Below, one piece after another: positions 8,239-14,762 of a stretch of DNA of 15,421 nucleotides (position 1 is its first letter; each line of letters starts with the position of its first letter). The position numbers and the translations under genes were made by a program. This stretch comes from Pseudomonadota bacterium (GTDB taxonomy: Bacteria > CALINM01): contig JAOAGA010000041.1 in NCBI GenBank assembly GCA_026415985.1, positions 1-15,421 of the forward strand, read 5' to 3'. The notes beneath the pieces were generated by a model, which searched no databases, was not told where the DNA came from, and worked only from the letters and a program-made list of their open reading frames with translations.

Positions 8239-9624
8239 TCACTCCTTATCAAATTTATGTAAGTTTTCTAAAAATTCTCTGTTTGTCTTTGTAAGTTTTA
8301 GTTTATCAAGCAAAAACTCCATACACTCAACCGATGAGAACTGCTGTAATACCTTTCTTAATAACCATATTCTTTGTAGTTCAAAGTTAGGCACAAGTAG
8401 CTCTTCCTTTCTTGTTCCCGATTTATTAATATCTATCGCAGGAAAGATCCTTCTGTCTGCTAACTTTCTGTCCAATACAAGTTCCATATTACCGGTTCCC
8501 TTAAACTCTTCAAATATCACCTCATCCATTCTGCTACCGGTTTCAACAAGAGCGGTAGCAATAATAGTAAGGCTTCCGCCTTCTTCAATGTTTCGTGCAG
8601 CACCAAAAAATCTCTTTGGTTTCTGGAGTGCATTGGAGTCAACACCACCGGAAAGGACCTTTCCGCTGGCTGGGACAATTGTATTATAAGCTCTGGCAAG
8701 TCTTGTTATACTATCAAGTAGTATAACGACATCCTTTTTCTGCTCTACAAGTCTTTTTGCCCTTTCTATAACCATTTCAGCTACCTGAACATGTCTTGAA
8801 GCAGGTTCATCAAAAGTTGAACTTACAACCTCACCTTTGACAGTCCTTTGCATATCGGTAACTTCTTCCGGTCTTTCGTCTATTAAAAGAACTATCAGGT
8901 AAACTTCGGGATGATTTCTTGTAATGCTGTTTGCTATATTTTGTAATAAGACTGTCTTACCGGTTCTTGGCGGTGCAACGATCAGACCTCTCTGTCCTTT
9001 ACCAATAGGGGTTAATAAATCCATAACTCTCATTGAATAGTTGTCAGGGGTTGATTCCAGCTTAATCCGCTCCATAGGATACAGTGGGGTTAGATTATCA
9101 AAGAGTATTCTGTCCCTTGCTATCTCAACGGGATCACCATTTATTGATTCAACCTTAAGAAGGGCAAAATATTTTTCTCCTTCCTTAGGAGGTCTTATCT
9201 GACCTGAAATCAGCTCGCCCGTTCTCAGATTAAATCTCTTTATCTGAGAGGGAGAGACATAAATGTCGTCTGGTCCGGGCAGATAGTTGTAGTCCGGAGA
9301 TCTTAAAAAACCATATCCTTCCTGAAGAACCTCTATTACCCCTTCTCCGTAAATTATTCCGTTCTGCTCACCCTGAGCCTGAAGCATAGAGTAAATCAGG
9401 TCCTGCCTTCTCATCGTGGCTGCATTCTCAACATTCATTAAGGCAGCCATATGAGCTAACTCACTAATCTTTTTCTCTTTCAGCTCTTTAAGATTAATTC
9501 TTTTAGGTAGGATTTGCTCATATTGCTCAGTAGGTTCTTCCGGTTGTTTCGTTGTTTCTAATGTTTCTTTTTCTGATACTACATTACTTTCCCTTGTTTT
9601 TTCAGTCCTTTTTGTCCTTACCAT
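8239..9624 (-). CDS. rho: Transcription termination factor Rho
   Basis: Hexameric RNA-dependent ATPase that ends transcription at Rho-dependent terminators and halts untranslated transcripts. The 461 residues begin with a charged, low-complexity extension (about 1-40) that E. coli Rho lacks. Next come the Rho N-terminal helical domain (about 43-85, [16 protein letters not shown]) and a cold-shock-like primary RNA-binding domain (about 93-130, with [22 protein letters not shown] split around it). The RecA-type ATPase has Walker A APPRTGKT (217-224), Walker [16 protein letters not shown] (about 300-314), the secondary RNA-binding Q-loop LSGGVD (about 324-329), and [19 protein letters not shown]. 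The start is ATG 9624 with AAGG and GAGG close upstream. It leads the large cluster and has its own probable promoter and a structured leader. Confidence 0.97.
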   Translation of the reverse strand: MVRTKRTEKTRESNVVSEKETLETTKQPEEPTEQYEQILPKRINLKELKEKKISELAHMAALMNVENAATMRRQDLIYSMLQAQGEQNGIIYGEGVIEVLQEGYGFLRSPDYNYLPGPDDIYVSPSQIKRFNLRTGELISGQIRPPKEGEKYFALLKVESINGDPVEIARDRILFDNLTPLYPMERIKLESTPDNYSMRVMDLLTPIGKGQRGLIVAPPRTGKTVLLQNIANSITRNHPEVYLIVLLIDERPEEVTDMQRTVKGEVVSSTFDEPASRHVQVAEMVIERAKRLVEQKKDVVILLDSITRLARAYNTIVPASGKVLSGGVDSNALQKPKRFFGAARNIEEGGSLTIIATALVETGSRMDEVIFEEFKGTGNMELVLDRKLADRRIFPAIDINKSGTRKEELLVPNFELQRIWLLRKVLQQFSSVECMEFLLDKLKLTKTNREFLENLHKFDKE

Positions 9625-9652
9625 ACCTCACCTTGATTTTTTTAAAGTGTTG

Positions 9653-9720
9653 CTTCCCAGATATGAAACTCACTATTATTGATTTTAAACTTATTAGGAT
9701 TAAACATATTTGTTGGGAAG
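9653..9720 (-). promoter_or_regulatory. Nested inverted repeat in the rho leader
   Basis: Within the untranslated region before rho, CTTCCCA and TGGGAAG (9714-9720 and 9653-9659) form a perfect 7-bp inverted repeat. Just inside it ATATG and CATAT (9705-9709 and 9661-9665) form a second 5-bp repeat, with a 4-by-1 internal loop between them and about 39 nt of AT-rich sequence in the middle. In the predicted leader RNA this could fold into one long-range stem ending about 28 nt before the rho start codon. rho is known to be autoregulated through its leader in E. coli; a role here is inference. Confidence 0.4.
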
Positions 9721-9746
9721 GCAATTAACGTATATTCAACATCTAT

Positions 9747-9775
9747 AAGTTAACCTTCTGAAAAAAAAATGTCAA
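9747..9775 (-). promoter_or_regulatory. Probable rho promoter
   Basis: On the minus strand a perfect TTGACA (9775-9770) is followed after 17 nt by TAACTT (9752-9747), which keeps the important T, A and final T of a -10 box. The spacer starts with a run of nine T. Transcription would start near 9740, giving a leader of about 115 nt before the rho ATG. The -35 hexamer contains the TGA stop of the upstream helical-protein gene. Confidence 0.55.
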
Positions 9776-10407
9776 GTCCTTTCTTTTAAACTTAAAATGG
9801 TTCTCTCAATCTCTCTTATAACATAGGGTATCCCTATGTCAGCTGGATTCTCCCTAAGAAGCCTTTTTTCAATTTCTAATCTCTTTTCTAAATCCGGGAC
9901 AACCTTCTTCTCCCCGACATTTCTTAATATTATTGCCGAGTTCATCCTGACAAAGGTGTTTTCATCATTCAGACAGTTTGTTTTCAGTTTATTAATACAC
10001 AAAATCGCCTTAAGGGGCCTCTTTTTTTGATACTCTTTGATTGCATAGGTAATATTCTGACTTGCCAGTTGTCTTAGATATCTATCAAAAACACGTTCAC
10101 TTATACCCAAAAGGGGAAACTGCAGATCAATAACCAACTCATTGGTATTTTCAGCCAGACATTCCAACATAAAACGCCGGATGCCATCATTTTCTTCCCT
10201 TTTTAAAAAATCAAAATAGGCTCTGATAACTTCGTCAAACTCTGAGTTAGCGGATACGAGTATTAAGGCCCTTTTAAGCTTTATTGATAAATTTTCCGAT
10301 TTAAAAAAATCGAGTAATGCCCTTTTCCATAGAAGAGAGGAGGGATTTACACCTTTTAAAAAAGGATTTTCCGACCTTAAGATTTCATAGGCTTCTTGAA
10401 GTTTCAT
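9772..10407 (-). CDS. Uncharacterised all-helical protein, weakly HEAT-repeat-like
   Basis: I do not recognise this 211-residue protein as a named family. It has no signal peptide or membrane segment and looks soluble and almost entirely helical. The stretch at about 148-178 (ENTFVRMNSAIILRNVGEKK and following VVPDLEKRL) resembles a HEAT repeat, with a charged residue plus Arg before a hydrophobic helix and a Val-Pro-x-Leu start to the second helix. A weaker unit may lie at about 71-100. HEAT-type solenoids usually bind other proteins. The ATG at 10407 lies 3 nt after the cyclase stop with no clear ribosome site, so translation is probably coupled to the cyclase gene. That pairing hints at an effector or partner role in c-di-GMP signalling, but this is inference. 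The gene is expected to be real because it fits the spacing of the cluster. Confidence 0.7.
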   Translation of the reverse strand: MKLQEAYEILRSENPFLKGVNPSSLLWKRALLDFFKSENLSIKLKRALILVSANSEFDEVIRAYFDFLKREENDGIRRFMLECLAENTNELVIDLQFPLLGISERVFDRYLRQLASQNITYAIKEYQKKRPLKAILCINKLKTNCLNDENTFVRMNSAIILRNVGEKKVVPDLEKRLEIEKRLLRENPADIGIPYVIREIERTILSLKERT

Positions 10408-10410
10408 GTT

Positions 10411-11439
10411 TTAAGCTGCAACAAAATCATTTCTGCTGGTATTTTTAACCTTATACATAGCGTTGTCTGCCTTAACCACAAGCTCTTCCTTATTTTTCGC
10501 ATCTTCAGGAAAGTTGGCATAACCAATACTTGCGGTTAATTTAAGGCTCAGACCAACATTGCTGAGAAAATCCTTATTTCTGATATTATTTAATATCCTC
10601 TCTGCCACAAGGCCTGCCTGTTCCTTTGTTGTCTCCGGCAATATTATAACAAACTCATCACCGCCATATCTTATAGGTATATCAATACTTCTTATGGTAT
10701 TTTTTATAACCTCTGCAACCTCCTTTAGTAGCTGACTACCGTAAAGATGGCCATAGGTATCATTAACTTCCTTGAAGTGATCCATATCTATAAAAATCAG
10801 AGACAGTTCTCTGTTTTTTCTAAAGGCCCTTTTTATCTCCCTGTCAAGCATTTCGTGAAAAAAACGTGTATTATATAAACATGTTAGATCATCTTTCACT
10901 GTTAACTCCTGAATCTTAGAAAAATTGCGGGCATTATCAATCGCTATGGCGATATAATCGGAAAGATAAATCAAGATCTCCAGATCATCCTCAGTGAACT
11001 CTTTACCAATCTTTTTATTTATAAGTTCTATAACACCCAAGACATTATTTCTGCAAATAAGGGGACAACAAATAACTGACTTTGTCTTGAAACCAGTAAC
11101 ATTGTCTATAAAGGGTGAAAATCTTTCATCTTTTTCAGCATCTGTGACAAGAAGTGGTTTTTTGTGAGTGAAGACCCAACCCGCTATTCCTTCCCCTGCT
11201 TTTAATCTCTTCCCCTTTATTTTGTCTGAAAAATCACCGACAACAATCTCAAAATAAAGCTCCTGTGTTAATTCATCAACGAGAAGAAGAGACCAGTTTT
11301 TTGCTGATAAGATACCGCCAACCTTTTCGAGAACGAGTTTAAGAACTTTGTCTAACTCAAGGGTAGAAGTAAGAAGCTTACCTATCTCTGAGAGTGCCTT
11401 CAGTGTTAATATCTTTCTTTTATATACAGAAGATCTCAT
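10411..11439 (-). CDS. GAF-GGDEF diguanylate cyclase
   Basis: Predicted to make cyclic di-GMP from two GTP in the cytoplasm. Taken from ATG 11439 it has 342 residues: an N-terminal helix, a GAF sensor domain (about 28-168, with GEGIAGWVF and SVICCPLICRNNVLGVIELINK), a helical linker, then a GGDEF domain (about 180-335). The domain is intact: DDLTCLYN, FIDMDHFKEVNDTYGH, and GGDEF at 259-263 in RYGGDEFVIILPE. The inhibitory I-site RxxD (RSID, 250-253) sits five residues before it, so product feedback is expected. There is no EAL or HD-GYP domain. An in-frame TTG at 11478 would add 13 hydrophobic residues, but it coincides with a likely promoter, so I prefer 11439. The GAF ligand is unknown. It is followed by the helical-protein gene and divergent from phoU. 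Confidence 0.93.
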   Translation of the reverse strand: MRSSVYKRKILTLKALSEIGKLLTSTLELDKVLKLVLEKVGGILSAKNWSLLLVDELTQELYFEIVVGDFSDKIKGKRLKAGEGIAGWVFTHKKPLLVTDAEKDERFSPFIDNVTGFKTKSVICCPLICRNNVLGVIELINKKIGKEFTEDDLEILIYLSDYIAIAIDNARNFSKIQELTVKDDLTCLYNTRFFHEMLDREIKRAFRKNRELSLIFIDMDHFKEVNDTYGHLYGSQLLKEVAEVIKNTIRSIDIPIRYGGDEFVIILPETTKEQAGLVAERILNNIRNKDFLSNVGLSLKLTASIGYANFPEDAKNKEELVVKADNAMYKVKNTSRNDFVAA

Positions 11440-11449
11440 TTTTATAACT

Positions 11450-11478
11450 AATATATTAAAAACGGATAATAAAATCAA
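11450..11478 (-). promoter_or_regulatory. Possible promoter of the diguanylate cyclase gene
   Basis: On the minus strand TTGATT (11478-11473) is followed after exactly 17 nt by TATATT (11455-11450). A start of transcription about 7 nt further falls near 11443, only about 4 nt before the ATG at 11439. No Shine-Dalgarno sequence precedes that ATG, so the mRNA may be leaderless or nearly so. Confidence 0.45.
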
Positions 11479-11518
11479 ACAAAAATAGTTCCTATTACAG
11501 GATTTTTAAAAATAATAT

Positions 11519-11553
11519 TTGTAATTGTAAAATATCTAACAATCTTTTATAAT
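11519..11553 (+). promoter_or_regulatory. Promoter of the phoU-pst operon
   Basis: TTGTAA (11525-11530) and a perfect TATAAT (11548-11553) are separated by 17 nt, a good sigma-70-type promoter; transcription would start near 11560, about 20 nt before phoU. The -35 hexamer is the second copy of a tandem TTGTAA TTGTAA (11519-11530). I see no E. coli-type Pho box (CTGTCAT repeats) over the -35 region, so phosphate control, if present, uses another site. Confidence 0.65.
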
Positions 11554-11581
11554 TTTTAGGATATTTTCTGGAGGTAAAAAG

Positions 11582-12253
11582 ATGGATGGTCATATTTACA
11601 AATCCTTCGATAAGGAATTGAAAGAGTTAAAAGAAAAACTGCTATTTGAAGGTGGATTGGTAGAAAAGGCTATTGGTAACGCAATTAAGGCTCTTCTTGA
11701 GAGAGATTCAAGGCTTGCCGAGAAAGTTATTCAGGATGATGATATTATTAACTCAAGAGAGGTCGAGATAGACGAACTATGTCTTAAACTCCTTGCCCTT
11801 AGACAGCCCGCTGCAAGAGACTTAAGATTTATAACAACCGCAATAAAAATTAACTATGACCTGGAAAGAATCGGAGATATGTCCGTCAATATGTGTGAAA
11901 GGGTCCTTGAATTAAACGAGGAACCACAACTGAAACCTTACATTGACCTGCCCAAAATGGCAACCACCGTCCAGATGATGCTTAAAGACAGTTTAGACGC
12001 CTTTGTGAAAGAAGACGTTGAGCTTGCATGGAAAGTTACTAAAGACGATGAGACGGTAGACGTTCTCCATGATCAGATTTTCAGAGAGTTGCTAACCTAT
12101 ATGATGCAAGACCCCAAAACGATCAGCAGGGCAACAAGACTGCTTTTTATATCCAAATATTTGGAAAGAATGGCTGATCATTCTGTCAATATAGCTGAGC
12201 TTGTAATCTTTATGGTTGAAGGAAAGATTGTAAGACACCTGAAAAACTTCTAA
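11582..12253 (+). CDS. phoU: Phosphate-uptake regulator PhoU
   Basis: Cytoplasmic regulator that links the Pst transporter to phosphate signalling and limits phosphate uptake. The 223 residues form the expected two similar three-helix bundles, each with one metal-binding E-x-x-x-D motif: DLERIGDMSVNM (ERIGD at 95-99) and YLERMADHSVNI (ERMAD at 195-199). ALRQPAARDLRFI (72-84) is a typical conserved block. The start is ATG 11582 with GGAGG 7 nt upstream, directly after a good promoter. It is the first gene of the operon and pstS starts 13 nt after its stop; in E. coli and many other bacteria phoU follows pstB. No phoR or phoB is in the window. Confidence 0.95.
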   Translation: MDGHIYKSFDKELKELKEKLLFEGGLVEKAIGNAIKALLERDSRLAEKVIQDDDIINSREVEIDELCLKLLALRQPAARDLRFITTAIKINYDLERIGDMSVNMCERVLELNEEPQLKPYIDLPKMATTVQMMLKDSLDAFVKEDVELAWKVTKDDETVDVLHDQIFRELLTYMMQDPKTISRATRLLFISKYLERMADHSVNIAELVIFMVEGKIVRHLKNF

Positions 12254-12266
12254 AGAGGTTTTTAAT

Positions 12267-13067
12267 TTGAAAAAGATAATCTTTTTTCTGCTAATTCTTA
12301 CGGTTTTTTCCTGTCAATCAAAAAGTAATGATCATTTGAATAAACATTCCGTTACTATTGCGGGATCTACCTCAGTCATGCCATTTACTGAAAAGTTAGC
12401 CGAATATTTTATGATAGGCAATCCTACCTTTGTGGTCAATGTTCAGGCAGGAGGATCAACTGCGGGGATTCAGGCAACAATAAATAAAACCGTAGCTATA
12501 GGAATGTCATCGAGGGAGTTGAAGGAAGACGAAAAGATTTTAAAGGAGATACCCATCTGTTATGATGGTATTGCTATCGTTGTTAACCCTAAAAATCCTA
12601 TTAATAACCTTTCTCTTAAGGAAGTACAGGATATTTTCTCCGGTAAGATTAGAAACTGGAAAGATTTAGGATGGATTGACAGAAATATTGATGCCGTTAC
12701 AAGAGAAGAAGGCTCTGGAACAAGGGGTGCCTTTGAAGAGCTTGTTATGAAAAAAACGGAGATTTCTGACGCTATAATGGTTCAGGACTCAAATGGTTCT
12801 GTAAAGGAGATGGTAGTTACAGACCCCTATGCTATCGGATATATCTCATTAGGGATGGTTGACAATAAGGTAAAAGCTTTAGCAATCGATAACCATCCAC
12901 CAACTATTGAAAATATTAAAAATAAAAGTTATAAAATTGTAAGACCTTTTCTTTATCTCATCAATGGTGATCCTTCAGATGATGCAAAAAAATTTATTAA
13001 TTATGTGCTATCAAAAGAGGGCCAACAAATATTAAAAAAAGAGGGGTTGATACCTGTAAATGATTGA
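12267..13067 (+). CDS. pstS: Phosphate ABC transporter substrate-binding lipoprotein
   Basis: Binds inorganic phosphate outside the inner membrane and delivers it to PstCA. The 266 residues start with a lysine-rich, hydrophobic signal ending in TVFSC, a lipobox with C16 as the likely lipid anchor (Phe at -2 is unusual). The mature protein shows AGSTSVMPF (32-40), AGGSTAGIQA (61-70), a TREEGSGTRGAFEE loop (about 145-158) and SNGSVKEMV, where Ser, Thr, Arg and Asp residues ligate phosphate in this family. It is shorter than E. coli PstS and belongs to the compact PBP-like type common outside enterics. The start is TTG at 12267 with AGAGG 8 nt upstream. The end overlaps pstC by 8 nt. Confidence 0.95.
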   Translation: MKKIIFFLLILTVFSCQSKSNDHLNKHSVTIAGSTSVMPFTEKLAEYFMIGNPTFVVNVQAGGSTAGIQATINKTVAIGMSSRELKEDEKILKEIPICYDGIAIVVNPKNPINNLSLKEVQDIFSGKIRNWKDLGWIDRNIDAVTREEGSGTRGAFEELVMKKTEISDAIMVQDSNGSVKEMVVTDPYAIGYISLGMVDNKVKALAIDNHPPTIENIKNKSYKIVRPFLYLINGDPSDDAKKFINYVLSKEGQQILKKEGLIPVND

Positions 13068-13923
13068 CAGAGCTTTAAAAATAGATAAGTATATAAGAAT
13101 TATTTTACTTATCTTTGCCCTTTCCTCTCTATTATTTTTATTCTTAATATTTATTTTTATATTAATTGAGGGATTGCCACTCTTTTTTAAAGTTGGCGTT
13201 AAAAATATTGTTTTAGGTTATAAATGGGCACCCACTAAAGGACACTTTGGTATCTTTCCCATGATAGTCTCTTCTTTTTTGGTCACTTTCGGAGCCTTAA
13301 TAGTAGGTGGTCCCATTGGTCTTGCCTGTGCAACTTACTTAGCAGAATATGCAGGTAAAAAGAGAAAATTATTTTTAAAACCTGCACTGGAGCTTTTGGC
13401 GGGTATTCCTTCCGTTGTCTATGGGTTTTTAGGCGTTATTTATATAGTTCCTATAATCAGGGAAACCCTTGGCGGTTCGGGATTCTCATTGCTTACCTCA
13501 TCAATAATTCTCGGGATAATGATATTACCAACTGTTATCAGTATTACCTATGATTCTCTGATGAGTGTTCCTAAATCGTACAGAGAAGGAGCATTAGCCA
13601 TGGGGGCAACTAAATGGCAGACAATATGGCGAGTTGTTATACCAACTGCAAAATCAGGTATTATGGCGGGCTTCATTCTCGGTATGGGCAGAGCCATAGG
13701 AGAGACAATGGCTGTGATAATGGTGGCAGGAAACGCCCTTAAAATCCCGTCAAGTCTTCTTGATCCGTTAAGAACCCTTACAAGTAATATCGCACTTGAG
13801 TTAGCCTATGCTACAGGGGAACACAGAAAAGCCCTTTTTTCAACAGGAGTTGTTCTTTTAATAATAATTATGATTCTAAACTATTTAGCAAACTTCGTTT
13901 TCAGGAAAAAGGTAATAAAATGA
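13060..13923 (+). CDS. pstC: Phosphate ABC transporter permease PstC
   Basis: One of the two inner-membrane permease subunits of the Pst phosphate importer. The 287 residues have six predicted membrane segments (about 12-37, 66-92, 106-130, 145-163, 196-222 and 257-280). The ABC-coupling EAA loop lies at about 173-200 (YREGALAMGATKWQTIWRVV). The conserved GRAIGETMAV follows at about 210-219; the Arg and Glu of this motif are conserved in PstC proteins. It starts at ATG 13060 inside the pstS end and overlaps pstA as ATGA, so the subunits are probably translated together. A GAGGGG lies 13 nt upstream, which is long. Being first of the permease pair and starting with a single N-terminal helix before the domain, it fits PstC. 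Confidence 0.95.
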   Translation: MIDRALKIDKYIRIILLIFALSSLLFLFLIFIFILIEGLPLFFKVGVKNIVLGYKWAPTKGHFGIFPMIVSSFLVTFGALIVGGPIGLACATYLAEYAGKKRKLFLKPALELLAGIPSVVYGFLGVIYIVPIIRETLGGSGFSLLTSSIILGIMILPTVISITYDSLMSVPKSYREGALAMGATKWQTIWRVVIPTAKSGIMAGFILGMGRAIGETMAVIMVAGNALKIPSSLLDPLRTLTSNIALELAYATGEHRKALFSTGVVLLIIIMILNYLANFVFRKKVIK

Positions 13924-14756
13924 AATTTAACCCGAAAACTATTAATAAATTAGTTAAAGTATCTCTAAATATACAGGCAATATTTACAGTCTTTATTCTC
14001 GTTGCCATAGTTCTAATAATTTTCATAAAAGGTATCAGGCATTTCAATCTTGAGTTTATATTAGGTTATCCGGAGGATATGGGGCGTCATGGCGGAATAT
14101 TTCCAGCCATTATCGGAACTATCTTTTTAGTAGTGCTCTCCCTTGCATTTGCAACACCATTAGGGTTAGGTACCGCTATATACCTTACAGAATATACAAA
14201 GGAAACGACATTTACAAAAATAATCCGGTTTGGGGTAGAATCCCTCGCAGGAATACCTTCAATACTCTATGGATTATTTGGTTTCATCTTTTTTGTTATT
14301 AAACTTAAGATGGGCTGGTCTTTGCTTGCAGGTGCGTTAACTATGGCAATAATGATCTTACCAACAATTATAAGAACCAGTGAAGAAGCCATTAAATCAG
14401 TCCCCAAAAATCTCAGAATGGTGAGTTTTTCTTTAGGCGCCACAAAATGGGAGACTGTAACGAAGGTTGTTCTACCGTCTTCTGCACCGGGAATACTAAC
14501 TGGAATTATGCTCTCAATTGGCAGAGCGGTTGGGGAAACAGCCGCAGTAATATTTACGATGGGTAGCTCATTAAGACTGCCAACATCGCTTTCAGATTCA
14601 GGAAGAACAATGGCAGTTCATTTTTATATTTTGGCAAGAGAAGGCATCTCTATGGAGATGGCCTATTCTACCGCCCTGGTACTGGTTTTGAGCATACTTT
14701 TTATAAATATAATGGCCTATTATCTTATGAATAAGTTTATTTCAAAATACTCCTGA
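13920..14756 (+). CDS. pstA: Phosphate ABC transporter permease PstA
   Basis: Second inner-membrane permease subunit, pairing with PstC to form the phosphate channel. The 278 residues have about six membrane segments (about 14-37, 60-88, 103-127, 135-152, 191-213 and 247-271). The EAA loop is at about 163-191 (SLGATKWETVTKVV), and the conserved GRAVGETAAVIFT is at about 201-213. The ATG at 13920 overlaps the pstC stop by 4 nt, with AAGG about 7 nt upstream. The stop at 14756 is 6 nt before the pstB ATG. The EAA loop, which docks on the ATPase next to its Q-loop, looks normal here, in contrast to the altered PstB. Confidence 0.95.
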   Translation: MKFNPKTINKLVKVSLNIQAIFTVFILVAIVLIIFIKGIRHFNLEFILGYPEDMGRHGGIFPAIIGTIFLVVLSLAFATPLGLGTAIYLTEYTKETTFTKIIRFGVESLAGIPSILYGLFGFIFFVIKLKMGWSLLAGALTMAIMILPTIIRTSEEAIKSVPKNLRMVSFSLGATKWETVTKVVLPSSAPGILTGIMLSIGRAVGETAAVIFTMGSSLRLPTSLSDSGRTMAVHFYILAREGISMEMAYSTALVLVLSILFINIMAYYLMNKFISKYS

Positions 14757-14762
14757 GGATAT

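Noticed and set aside
8156-8689. A 177-codon open frame on the plus strand opposite rho and rpmE
   Set aside because: It lies wholly antisense to two well-conserved genes, spans their junction, has a Ser/Leu-rich composition typical of an antisense shadow, and no recognisable domain.
9750-9800. Run of nine T after the helical-protein gene as an intrinsic terminator
   Set aside because: No GC-rich hairpin precedes it; the only nearby palindrome is AT-only with a 2-nt loop. The T run instead lies in the spacer of the probable rho promoter.
11440-11478. N-terminal hydrophobic extension of the cyclase (start at TTG 11478) as a membrane anchor
   Set aside because: The 13 extra residues are too few for a membrane helix on their own, the ribosome site is weak and distant, and the region coincides with a well-spaced promoter.
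11480-11560. Pho box upstream of phoU
   Set aside because: I looked for the two CTGTCAT-like repeats spaced by 4 bp and found none; the tandem TTGTAA does not fit that consensus.
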